Of a stretch of DNA of 11,957 nucleotides, positions 1 to 6,965 are shown one piece after another. The stretch comes from Methanospirillum hungatei. GTDB taxonomy: Archaea > Halobacteriota > Methanomicrobia > Methanomicrobiales > Methanospirillaceae. Position 1 is the stretch's first letter; each line of letters opens with the position of its first letter. The position numbers and the translations under genes are program-made. The stretch covers positions 1 to 11,957 of the forward strand of contig NZ_JAIWNS010000161.1 in the NCBI RefSeq assembly GCF_020216685.1, written 5' to 3'. The notes below the pieces were generated by a model, which was not told the DNA's origin, made no database searches, and worked only from the letters and a program-made list of their open reading frames with translations.

Positions 1-12
1 TATCCACATTAC

Positions 13-168
13 CAGTATTCCTATGTCAGAACCGATACTGCTCTCAAAGCATTCGTCGGGTCTCCATTAAAACGGCCTCTTACGTTGCTCGCTGAAGGTT
101 ATATACTTTCGCATTGCCCTTCTCGAACAATCATTCCCCGGCCGCTTGCTCCTGATGATTCAGGAAGC
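13..168 (-). ncRNA. Candidate structured RNA (partial, unidentified)
   Basis: Read on the minus strand, 147-70 folds into one long nested hairpin. Its stems are 147-140 with 77-70 (8 pairs), 130-124 with 91-85 (7 pairs), 122-118 with 98-94 (5 pairs) and 114-111 with 106-103 (4 pairs), closed by a GAAA loop at 110-107. Three of the four stems contain one G-U pair. On the plus strand each of these would be an A-C mismatch, so the fold favours a minus-strand transcript. Further small hairpins flank it: 168-155 (stem CCTGA/TCAGG, loop ATCA) and 40-35 with 18-13 (six pairs, 16-base loop). The structure probably continues beyond the left edge. I do not recognise the family. A group II intron domain or a transposon-associated guide RNA are possibilities only. 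No promoter could be assigned. Confidence 0.4.
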
Positions 169-270
169 ATGTGGGATAACAATGTTGTATTCATGAGTAT
201 TTGTAGTTGTCGAAATGAATCTGATGATGATATCAGGCGTCAGAAACTAATACAACCGTGTCACTATACT

Positions 271-286
271 AAAAATTCTCAAAAAA
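271..286 (-). terminator. Possible T-tract terminator for pyrDK
   Basis: On the minus strand, a run of six T (286-281) and then five T (275-271) lie about 280 bases downstream of the pyrK stop. Archaeal RNA polymerase commonly terminates at such T-rich tracts without a hairpin. These are the longest T-runs seen on the minus strand after pyrK. The distance from the gene makes the assignment weak. Confidence 0.3.
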
Positions 287-486
287 GACCAACAAAGAAG
301 GTATGGCGGTGTGTTGATGCGAGGAGTAGCAGACATGAATACTAACATATCAGCTTGGTGTAGATTACACCATACCTCTCTTTGTGGTATTACATACTCC
401 TTTTGTATCAGTGAACGTATAAGGTTTCTTATTCGTAATTGAAAATTAATAGACAGATTTTGGAGAAATAAAGCATCGGAGTAATA

Positions 487-507
487 TTTAAACATTTTTG
501 GTTTAAA
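487..507. repeat. Perfect inverted repeat, 7-bp stem
   Basis: TTTAAAC (487-493) and GTTTAAA (501-507) are perfect inverted copies around a 7-base loop, ATTTTTG on the plus strand. The repeat lies 58-78 bases beyond the pyrK stop codon, so it would form a weak AT-rich hairpin in the pyrDK 3' untranslated region. It could equally be a protein-binding dyad. No direct evidence separates these. Confidence 0.4.
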
Positions 508-564
508 CAAAACCCCGTTTTCTTGCAAAACGAAGGATCAGAATTGGAAATAATCCATTTAACC

Positions 565-1326
565 TTATTTTTCTTTTAAACCGGCTGCATTTCTATGATA
601 TTTCCCGAGCTCACTCTGTAGTAGCATCGGTCCTGAAAAAACCGGTCCGTCTTTACAAACGCATACACCATCCGGGTCGATACAACATGACCCGCATAAT
701 CCAACCCCGCATTTCATATACCGATGCATGCTGAACTGTGATTTTCCAATGGCATTTCGGTTTTCAAGAACAGATAACACAGAACGCATCATCGGATCCG
801 GACCACAGACTACAATGGTCTCATATTCATCAAGATCGATTTCATCAAGCAACCCAGCAACATATCCATGAAAACCGGCAGATCCATCATCGGTTGCAAC
901 CCGGACTTCACATGCAGATGAAAGAATACTCTGGAAGATCAGTTCATCAGCAGTTCGGGCACCAAGAAGGAATGTAACATCAGGATATTCAAGCCCAATC
1001 CGAAGAAGCGGTGCTGTCCCGACTCCTCCGGCAATTGCAAGAATTCTCCCCTGAAGGGCAAATCCATTTCCAAATGGCCCCCTTATCCCTATTTTGTCTC
1101 CTGGTTTCATGGATACCAACGCTGCTGTAGCCTCACCTACGCGCTGAACAGTAACTGCATTCGGGTATGACAAAGCCATCGGAATCTCATCGGTGCCCAC
1201 AACCCAGACCATAACAAACTGACCGGGTTTAGCAGAGAATACATGATCGAAAAAGATAGTACTGACTCCAGGACTCTCCTGTGCCACACGGGTGATTGTC
1301 ACGGGGACCGGAAGGCCGTCACTCAT
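565..1326 (-). CDS. pyrK: Dihydroorotate dehydrogenase electron transfer subunit
   Basis: This is the FAD and [2Fe-2S] subunit that passes electrons between PyrD and NAD(H) in de novo pyrimidine synthesis; it is cytosolic. The 253-residue product has an N-terminal ferredoxin-reductase-type FAD barrel (about 5-90, with GPFGNGF at 83-89). A nucleotide-binding half follows (AGGVGTAPLL at 99-108, VCGPDPMM at 173-180). A cysteine cluster C206-x4-C211-x2-C214-x9-C224 comes before DGPVF and fits the [2Fe-2S] ligands. I chose the ATG at 1326 over the upstream in-frame ATG at 1446. A GGGGTG ribosome site (1337-1332) precedes it by five bases, and the 40 extra residues do not resemble the family. The start overlaps the pyrD stop by 8 bases, implying translational coupling. 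The usual Arg of the flavin RPxS motif is absent: the segment reads IPMALSY (49-55), which appears typical of archaeal PyrK. Confidence 0.93.
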   Translation of the reverse strand: MSDGLPVPVTITRVAQESPGVSTIFFDHVFSAKPGQFVMVWVVGTDEIPMALSYPNAVTVQRVGEATAALVSMKPGDKIGIRGPFGNGFALQGRILAIAGGVGTAPLLRIGLEYPDVTFLLGARTADELIFQSILSSACEVRVATDDGSAGFHGYVAGLLDEIDLDEYETIVVCGPDPMMRSVLSVLENRNAIGKSQFSMHRYMKCGVGLCGSCCIDPDGVCVCKDGPVFSGPMLLQSELGKYHRNAAGLKEK

Positions 1327-2206
1327 GGGCGCACCCCACAATTTCTTGTGAAGAAATACCGTCAGGAGCATATAATTCCTCACTGATATGCCTGAAAATT
1401 TCAGGATCCTGAACAACAGCACTTCCAATCTCAACACCGACTGCACCGGCCATCATCATCTCAATGACATCCTCAGCGCAGGAAACACCACCACACCCGA
1501 TAATCGGAATAGAACAGGCCTCATAAAGCTCATACACACAACGGACAGCAATGGGAAAAATTGCTTTTCCGGAGAGGCCCCCATATTTATTCCCAAGAAC
1601 CGGTCTTTTAAGACCCGTAGAGATCCGCATCGCGCGAACGGTATTGATGGCCACAATTGCATCAGCTCCCCCTTCTTCTGCCGCCCTGCCAATAGTTGTA
1701 ATATCAGTTACATTTGGTGTTAATTTGACCCAGACTGGCTTTTTCCATTCCTTTACTGCTTCAGTGCATGCTTTTACCACATCTGGGTTAGTCCCAATCT
1801 GTGCACCAAATCCGGCAGCATGCGGGCAACTCACATTCAGTTCAAACGCCTCTGCCTTCTCTGCAAACCAACCGGCCACCTCATGAAATTCCTCAGGATT
1901 ACCGCCAAATATACTCACAATGACAGGCTCACCATCAAATGAAGAGAGTTCCTGCACAAATTCTCTGGAGGGATTTGGAAGACCCATTGCATTCATGATC
2001 CCGTCTTCCAGAACGACAACACATGGCCCCGCATGCCCATACCGCGGCTCCGGACCAATTGATTTCGTCACAACTGCTCCTGCCCCCTGGCGTAACATCC
2101 TGCGAAGAGAGGAAGCACAGGTCCCTAGTACACCAGCTGCAAGAACCAGGTGATTTCTGACAGGTACACCTGCGAGCTTTACAGGTCCCTGACTCAGTCT
2201 AATCAT
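1319..2206 (-). CDS. pyrD: Dihydroorotate dehydrogenase, class 1B catalytic subunit
   Basis: This enzyme oxidises dihydroorotate to orotate, the fourth step of UMP synthesis, using FMN in a TIM barrel. The 295-residue length is usual for class 1. The FMN and substrate motifs are in order: TKSI with K48, NAMGLPN starting at N72, NVSCPH at 124-129, KLTPN from K161, INT with N188, GGLSG at 209-213, and GCGGV at 237-241 followed by the phosphate-binding GAVGVEIGSA region. The active-site base position is C127 (SCPH). Cysteine there marks class 1, not the membrane-bound class 2 enzymes, which use Ser. The adjacent pyrK makes the NAD-dependent 1B heterotetramer the natural reading. The ATG at 2206 is the only sensible start. 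It has no ribosome binding site, so a leaderless or nearly leaderless transcript is likely. The gene is divergent from mdh. Confidence 0.95.
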   Translation of the reverse strand: MIRLSQGPVKLAGVPVRNHLVLAAGVLGTCASSLRRMLRQGAGAVVTKSIGPEPRYGHAGPCVVVLEDGIMNAMGLPNPSREFVQELSSFDGEPVIVSIFGGNPEEFHEVAGWFAEKAEAFELNVSCPHAAGFGAQIGTNPDVVKACTEAVKEWKKPVWVKLTPNVTDITTIGRAAEEGGADAIVAINTVRAMRISTGLKRPVLGNKYGGLSGKAIFPIAVRCVYELYEACSIPIIGCGGVSCAEDVIEMMMAGAVGVEIGSAVVQDPEIFRHISEELYAPDGISSQEIVGCAHE

Positions 2207-2229
2207 GATGAGAGAGATGGGGATGATGG

Positions 2230-2239
2230 TAATTATCTA
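2230..2239. promoter_or_regulatory. Shared AT-rich element between pyrD and mdh
   Basis: TAATTATCTA (2230-2239) is the only AT-rich island in the 56-base divergent spacer. Its centre, 2234.5, is exactly midway between the pyrD start (2206) and the mdh start (2263), 28.5 bases from each. An archaeal TATA box sits about 26-27 bases before the transcription start, so TFB/TBP binding here would give almost leaderless mRNAs both ways. That agrees with neither gene having a good ribosome binding site. The match to the archaeal TATA consensus is only moderate. Confidence 0.45.
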
Positions 2240-2262
2240 TTCTTCGTTCCTACGAGTATGGG

Positions 2263-3135
2263 ATGACCAGCCTTGCAGTATTCGGTACCGGGCGAATTGG
2301 AGGCGGAGTTGCTGCCCGAGCCGTATCCAGTGGCCTTATTAATCATCTTGTTTTGTATGATTGTAATCAGGCACTCCTCGAGGCGCAACGACTTGACATC
2401 GAACATATGCGATGTCCGGTGACAATTTCTATAAAGCCGGAAGACATTGCCGCATGTGATATCGTTCTTTATGCTGCCGGCCTTCCAAGAAATCAGAATA
2501 TCAAAACAAGAGCTGCATTGCTGGATTGTAATGTTCCGGTTGCATCAGAACTGGCAACACTCATTCGAGACTATAAAGGGATAATAATCGTCGTAACCAA
2601 TCCGGCAGACATTCTGACATACTATCTCTGGAAGTCCCTTGGAATTTCGAAAAACCGCATCATAGGATTTGGAGGCCAGTTGGACAGCGCACGATTTCAA
2701 TACGAACTTGCACTTCGATCCATCAGAGATGACGGGGTAATCCTTGGTGAACACGGAGAACATCAGGTTCCAATATTCAGTAAAACCGGACTTGATGTAG
2801 ATATTCCCACAAGAGATGACATTTTAGTAACGCTCCGGAATGCAAGTATGGAGATCATAAAAGGAAAAGGCGCGACTGAATATGCCCCGGTGTATCACAT
2901 ATGGCATCTTATTGAATCAATAATTACCGATGCAAGAACTAGCCTCATATGCTCTGCCATTCTAGAGGGAGAATATGGTGTTGCCGGTTGTTCTCTGGGA
3001 GTTCCGGTACTAATCGGAAGAGAGGGCATTCTTTCAATAGAAGAGTGGGATCTCGATCTCTGGGAAAGAGACCATTTTCAGGATGCAGCCACATTTGTAT
3101 CAGATCTTTGCAGGAGGATAGCAAGTGACTCCTGA
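2263..3135 (+). CDS. mdh: Malate dehydrogenase, NAD-dependent (LDH/MDH family)
   Basis: This enzyme interconverts malate and oxaloacetate in the cytosol; in methanogens this belongs to an incomplete TCA pathway. The 290-residue product has the N-terminal Rossmann motif GTGRIG (8-13) and an acidic D33 at the end of the second strand, which favours NAD over NADP. Expected catalytic residues are present: substrate-loop R76 (AGLPR), R83, N113 (VTNPAD), D141 and R144 (LDSARF), and H164 (GEHGEH). Arg instead of Gln at position 76 favours malate over lactate dehydrogenase. KGATEYA at 201-207 is another family signature. It is slightly shorter than many MDHs (about 310). The ATG at 2263 has no spaced ribosome site, consistent with a leaderless start. 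The 3' end overlaps polB by 11 bases, so the two are probably co-transcribed. Confidence 0.93.
   Translation: MTSLAVFGTGRIGGGVAARAVSSGLINHLVLYDCNQALLEAQRLDIEHMRCPVTISIKPEDIAACDIVLYAAGLPRNQNIKTRAALLDCNVPVASELATLIRDYKGIIIVVTNPADILTYYLWKSLGISKNRIIGFGGQLDSARFQYELALRSIRDDGVILGEHGEHQVPIFSKTGLDVDIPTRDDILVTLRNASMEIIKGKGATEYAPVYHIWHLIESIITDARTSLICSAILEGEYGVAGCSLGVPVLIGREGILSIEEWDLDLWERDHFQDAATFVSDLCRRIASDS
3112..3117 (+). promoter_or_regulatory. Ribosome binding site deciding the polB GTG start
   Basis: AGGAGG, a full Shine-Dalgarno match, lies inside the end of mdh with a 7-base spacer to the GTG at 3125. The in-frame ATG at 3200 has AGAGG directly abutting it, too close to work. The GTG start is therefore preferred, which adds 25 residues before the conserved polymerase N-terminus. 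Confidence 0.75.
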
Positions 3136-5602
3136 TTCTCAGCAATTGATATCTCCGGGTGAACAACAATCGACGGTGGAAAAGGATCAGGATAAGAGGA
3201 TGTTACTCAGTATATGCCAGGTTGAATACTCAACCGCAGCAGACGGACCCCTCATACATATATTCGGGCGTACTGAAACAGGGGATCTCAAAGAGATACA
3301 GGTTACCGGATTTTTTCCATACTTTTACATCCTCGCATCACAGGTTGCCAGAAATCATCCGGACCAGGTTATTAAGATTGATCCTACCCCATACACATCA
3401 ATCCATGGTGAAGAATTACGCAGACTTTACACCCGGAGACCAACCGATGTCAGGGAGGTAAGAGGAAATTACACCCATTATGAAGCAGATATTCCCTTTG
3501 CTACCCGTTATCTTATTGATGCAGGAATTACCGGAGGAATATCTGTCCCGGCCGGAGCATCCGTCGTTCCATATACCTACGTAAAACCGGCGGAAGTCCA
3601 TGCACCTACCAGATACTGCCTCCTTGATATCGAATGTGAAGACGATAAAGGAGGTCTTCCAAACCCTGATCGTGATCGCATCATATGCATTACTGCCTGG
3701 GACTCATTTTCCGGTACCTACACAACATTTCTTCTCCAGAATTCTAAAAAATCAATCAATATGGAGAATCTCTGTAGAAACACGCTACCGAACGGATGTT
3801 TTTGTACTGATATTCATACCATCAGAGTTTTCGATGATGAAAAGTCGCTTCTCACAGGTTTTTCCTCATACATCAGAGAAAACAACCCGGATATCCTTTC
3901 AGGTTGGAACTTCACCGATTTCGATCTTCCTTATATCTTTGGCAGAATCCGTGCTCTGAATCTCCCCCCTGACAGCCTTGCCCGGTTACCTGGCATGAGT
4001 GAGCGTTCAGGAGTCAGAGGAAGGGTAGATTTTGACCTGCTTGCCGGATATAAAAAGATGCAGTCATCAAAACTGGACTCATATCGTCTGGATGCAGTCG
4101 GAGAGCGTGAAGTTGGTGATGTCAAGGCATTCCATTACCAGCCAGGCATGACAGCCCGGATGTGGAATGAAGCTCCACATGAACTTGTCGAATATAACTT
4201 CAAAGATGTCGAGCTTTGTGTTAAAATTAACCAGAAGAATAACATAATTGAGTTTTACCAGGAGATTGCCCGCTATGTCGGATGTCCTCTTGACCGGACA
4301 TTAAATTCCTCAAATGTCATCGACATCTATATTCTCCGTAAGGCACATGGAAAATTCATCCTGCCATCAAAAGGCTATAGCCCGGGAGATGAATTCGAAG
4401 GTGCTACGGTTTTTGAACCAAGTTCAGGTATACGGGAGAACGTGGTGGTCCTTGATCTGAAATCCCTGTACCCGATGGCAATGATGACCATCAATGCTTC
4501 GCCTGAGACAAAAGATCCAAATGGTGATCTCACCGCACCAAACGGAATTAAATTCCGTTCAAAGCCTGATGGCCTTACCCGCAGTATCATCAGTGAACTT
4601 CTGCAGGAACGGGATCTGAAAAAGAACAAAAGGAATGAATACCCCTTTGGCTCCCAGGAATACCAGCTTTATGACATGCAGCAGAATGTCATCAAGGTCA
4701 TCATGAATACATATTATGGAGTGAGCGGATATTCACGATTCAGGCTCTATGATCGGGAGATTGGGTCTGCAGTCACTTCAGTAGGCAGGGCGATCATCGA
4801 GCATACCCGGAACACTATTGAAAATATGGGATATAGTGTCATATATGGCGATACCGACTCCTGTATGATTCAGATACCGGCTACATCTCTTGAAGAGACG
4901 ATCACCAAAGCAAGAGAGATTGAAGCAGTGTTAAATGAGAGTTACAATACCTTTGCCAAGGAAGTTCTGCATGCAGAAAAGCATTATTTCTCGATAAAAT
5001 TTGAAAAAGTCTATCGCAGATTCTTCCAGGGAGGAAAGAAGAAGCGATATGCAGGCAACCTCATCTGGAAAGAAGGAAAGTCTGTTGATGAGACAGATAT
5101 GGTCGGATTTGAAGCAAAACGATCAGACTCCCCGCTCCTCACCAGAAAAGTCATGAAAGAGGTCATGAATAAGATATTACAAGGTGCGGACTTACCAGAG
5201 ATAAAAAAATACCTTGGAGATGTCATCAAAACGTACCGTTCCGGAGGGTATTCACTTGATGAGATCGGAATCCCTGGAGGGCTTGGTAAAGAACTGAAAG
5301 ATTATGGAACGGACGATGCACATGTCCGGGGTGCTACGTATTCGAATACTCATCTGGGAACCAACTTTGGCAAGGGGAGTAAACCAAAGAGGATTTATAT
5401 TAAATCCGTGAACGGAGGCTATCCAAAGACTGATGTCCTCTGTTTTGAATACGGCGATCAGGTTCCTGATGCATTTGTCCCAGATCTTGAACTAATGCTG
5501 GAGAAGACCATCAAATCACCAATATCCCGGATTCTTGAACCAATAGGATGGAGCTGGTCAGACGTGGATCCAACCCGGACCACCCTTTCTGATTTTTTTT
5601 AG
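3125..5602 (+). CDS. polB: Family B DNA polymerase with 3'-5' exonuclease
   Basis: This is the replicative or repair DNA polymerase of family B, 825 residues, uninterrupted by an intein. The N-terminal domain shows the archaeal GFFPYFYIL segment (about 57-65). The proofreading exonuclease has Exo I DIE (D168, E170), Exo II WNFTDFD (261-267) and Exo III YNFKD (357-361). The polymerase core has motif A DLKSLYP (444-450), motif B K524-x3-N528-x2-YG, motif C YGDTDS (574-579) with metal ligands D576 and D578, and the KKRY motif at 639-642. All key catalytic residues are intact. The extreme C-terminus, RTTLSDFF, resembles a PCNA-binding PIP box with Arg in place of the first Gln. Translation starts at GTG, backed by a strong ribosome site within mdh. 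The first ~25 residues are polar, rich in Gln, Ser and Asp, and lie before the conserved fold. Confidence 0.98.
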   Translation: MTPDSQQLISPGEQQSTVEKDQDKRMLLSICQVEYSTAADGPLIHIFGRTETGDLKEIQVTGFFPYFYILASQVARNHPDQVIKIDPTPYTSIHGEELRRLYTRRPTDVREVRGNYTHYEADIPFATRYLIDAGITGGISVPAGASVVPYTYVKPAEVHAPTRYCLLDIECEDDKGGLPNPDRDRIICITAWDSFSGTYTTFLLQNSKKSINMENLCRNTLPNGCFCTDIHTIRVFDDEKSLLTGFSSYIRENNPDILSGWNFTDFDLPYIFGRIRALNLPPDSLARLPGMSERSGVRGRVDFDLLAGYKKMQSSKLDSYRLDAVGEREVGDVKAFHYQPGMTARMWNEAPHELVEYNFKDVELCVKINQKNNIIEFYQEIARYVGCPLDRTLNSSNVIDIYILRKAHGKFILPSKGYSPGDEFEGATVFEPSSGIRENVVVLDLKSLYPMAMMTINASPETKDPNGDLTAPNGIKFRSKPDGLTRSIISELLQERDLKKNKRNEYPFGSQEYQLYDMQQNVIKVIMNTYYGVSGYSRFRLYDREIGSAVTSVGRAIIEHTRNTIENMGYSVIYGDTDSCMIQIPATSLEETITKAREIEAVLNESYNTFAKEVLHAEKHYFSIKFEKVYRRFFQGGKKKRYAGNLIWKEGKSVDETDMVGFEAKRSDSPLLTRKVMKEVMNKILQGADLPEIKKYLGDVIKTYRSGGYSLDEIGIPGGLGKELKDYGTDDAHVRGATYSNTHLGTNFGKGSKPKRIYIKSVNGGYPKTDVLCFEYGDQVPDAFVPDLELMLEKTIKSPISRILEPIGWSWSDVDPTRTTLSDFF

Positions 5603-5606
5603 GAGG
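5601..5606 (+). promoter_or_regulatory. Ribosome binding site overlapping the polB stop
   Basis: AGGAGG (5601-5606) shares two bases with the polB TAG stop (5600-5602). Only three bases (ACT) separate it from the ATG at 5610, shorter than the usual 5-9. No other in-frame ATG, GTG or TTG lies before the P-loop, so this start stands. The layout suggests coupling: ribosomes terminating polB are already on the site. Confidence 0.6.
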
Positions 5607-5609
5607 ACT

Positions 5610-6962
5610 ATGCAGGAATACCAGGATGGAGAGGAGATACGGTTTAACATTCCCCGTATTGTCATCGCAGGAATCCAGAGCGGTTGCGGAAAGACGACAA
5701 TTACCCGTGGCCTGATGGCAGCATTGAAAAAACGCGGACTTGTTGTACAACCATATAAAATCGGACCTGATTTTATCGATCCCAGTCATCATACCCGAAT
5801 CTGTGGCAGAGTTTCGAGAAATCTGGATGTCGTAATGGCCGGGGAGGACGGAGTGGTAGAATCTTTCTACTCCGGATGCGCAGGTGCAGATATCGCCGTC
5901 ATAGAAGGAGTCATGGGGATGTATGACGGACTTGACTCTACATTCGGAAGTACTGCGCATATCGCAAAGATCCTCAAAGCCCCGCTCCTCCTGGTAATCC
6001 CAGTGCATGGTATGGCTCATAGTGTCCATGCCATTGCATCCGGCTTTCAGAATTACGAACCGGATTCACCACTTGCAGGAGTCATTCTCAATAAGGTCGG
6101 AAGTCCCCGTCATGCTGAACTGCTCAAAGCCGGAGCAAAGATTCCACAATTCGGGTTTGTCCCCAAGGATCCTTCATTCCATACAAAGAGCCGTCACCTG
6201 GGCCTGGTGATGGGTGATGAAACTACAACTGAGGAACCAGTATCCAACATTGAGGATTCCTGTAATATTCCTGAGATCATCGCACTTGCATCCTCTGCTC
6301 CCCCGCTTACCACTCAGGCGAAAGAGCAGGATACACCGGCCTGTCTGGTACGAATTGGAGTTGCCCGGGATCCTGCGTTTTGTTTCTATTATCAGCATAA
6401 CCTGGAATTACTTGAGCGTTCGGGTGCAAATCTTACTTATTTCAGCCCGATGCAGGATCATCTGCCTGATGTGGATGCTCTCTATTTAGGTGGAGGATAT
6501 CCGGAGCTTCATGCAGATCTGCTGGAAACCGGTCCGGCTCGTGAAGAAATTCGTGCAGCCTGTGACGACGGACTTCCCGTCTATGGAGAGTGTGGGGGGC
6601 TCTTGTACCTCACTGAAGGACTTGCCGGAGAGCGAACATATCGCTGGACCGGAGTACTTCCTGCCGAGGCTGAGATGGCACAGCGATTTCAGGCTTTAGG
6701 GTATAGTGAAGGAGAAATGACAGGTGGCACATCACTTACACCAGAGGGAATTGAGATACGGGGACATGAGTTTCATTACTCATTTGTCACTCCGGACAGA
6801 GATGCACAGTATGCCATCCGTCTGACCAGGGGAAAAGGAATCCAGAATGGGCGTGATGGGATGTATGTTCATGAAACAGTCGGTTGCTATACCCATGGCT
6901 GGTTCTCAAAGCGGTTTTCAGATACAATAATACAGGCGGCATTGACCTGGAAAAAAAGGTAG
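5610..6962 (+). CDS. cbiA: CbiA/CfbB-type a,c-diamide synthase
   Basis: This enzyme uses ATP and glutamine to amidate the a- and c-acetate side chains of a corrinoid or Ni-sirohydrochlorin ring. Its product goes to cobalamin (CbiA) or coenzyme F430 (CfbB). The 450-residue length is right for the family. The N-terminal dethiobiotin-synthetase-like domain carries P-loop GIQSGCGKTT (21-30), then KIGPDFIDPSHH and EGVMGMYDG. The C-terminal glutamine amidotransferase domain has GGGYPELHADLL and nucleophile C328 in GECGGLLYL. His candidates for the active site are H386 and H389 (GHEFHYS) and the later YTHGWF. It follows polB by 7 bases and ends 3 bases before a convergent gene. Which tetrapyrrole it uses cannot be settled: no other cobalamin or F430 gene is in the window. 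I use cbiA as family name; cfbB is the alternative. Confidence 0.92.
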   Translation: MQEYQDGEEIRFNIPRIVIAGIQSGCGKTTITRGLMAALKKRGLVVQPYKIGPDFIDPSHHTRICGRVSRNLDVVMAGEDGVVESFYSGCAGADIAVIEGVMGMYDGLDSTFGSTAHIAKILKAPLLLVIPVHGMAHSVHAIASGFQNYEPDSPLAGVILNKVGSPRHAELLKAGAKIPQFGFVPKDPSFHTKSRHLGLVMGDETTTEEPVSNIEDSCNIPEIIALASSAPPLTTQAKEQDTPACLVRIGVARDPAFCFYYQHNLELLERSGANLTYFSPMQDHLPDVDALYLGGGYPELHADLLETGPAREEIRAACDDGLPVYGECGGLLYLTEGLAGERTYRWTGVLPAEAEMAQRFQALGYSEGEMTGGTSLTPEGIEIRGHEFHYSFVTPDRDAQYAIRLTRGKGIQNGRDGMYVHETVGCYTHGWFSKRFSDTIIQAALTWKKR

Positions 6963-6965
6963 GGA

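Larger units (their letters stand above)
169..564. other. Gene-free AT-rich stretch
   Basis: Open frames here on either strand give peptides without recognisable domains or protein-like composition, and none has a ribosome binding site. The plus-strand frame open from the window edge to 345 overlaps the candidate RNA hairpin and has a run of Cys, Arg and His at its end typical of chance translation. What can be seen is a short hairpin at 221-236 (CTGAT/ATCAG), T-tracts on the minus strand at 286-271, and an inverted repeat at 487-507. The stretch most likely serves as the 3' region of the pyrDK transcript plus spacer. Confidence 0.6.

Noticed and set aside
70..147. Reading the left-edge inverted repeat as a DNA transposon terminal repeat or CRISPR repeat
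   Set aside because: There is a single imperfect nested structure, no repeated units with spacers and no target duplication visible. The wobble pattern favours RNA.
1..345. Plus-strand open frame from the window edge to 345
   Set aside because: The translation is low in hydrophobic residues, rich in Cys, Arg, Ser and His toward the end, and has no recognisable domain. It runs antisense through the hairpin at 70-147. It could be a partial gene but nothing supports it.
247..528. Minus-strand 93-codon open frame downstream of pyrK
   Set aside because: No ribosome site, no domain, AT-rich composition with Leu/Phe/Tyr bias as expected of spacer DNA; it sits where the pyrDK 3' untranslated region should be.
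1327..1446. Upstream start adding 40 residues to pyrK
   Set aside because: The extra residues do not look like the family N-terminus and would lie fully inside pyrD. The ATG at 1326 has its own ribosome site.
1388..2153. Plus-strand open frames opposite pyrD
   Set aside because: Antisense shadows of a well-conserved gene; no motifs or start signals.
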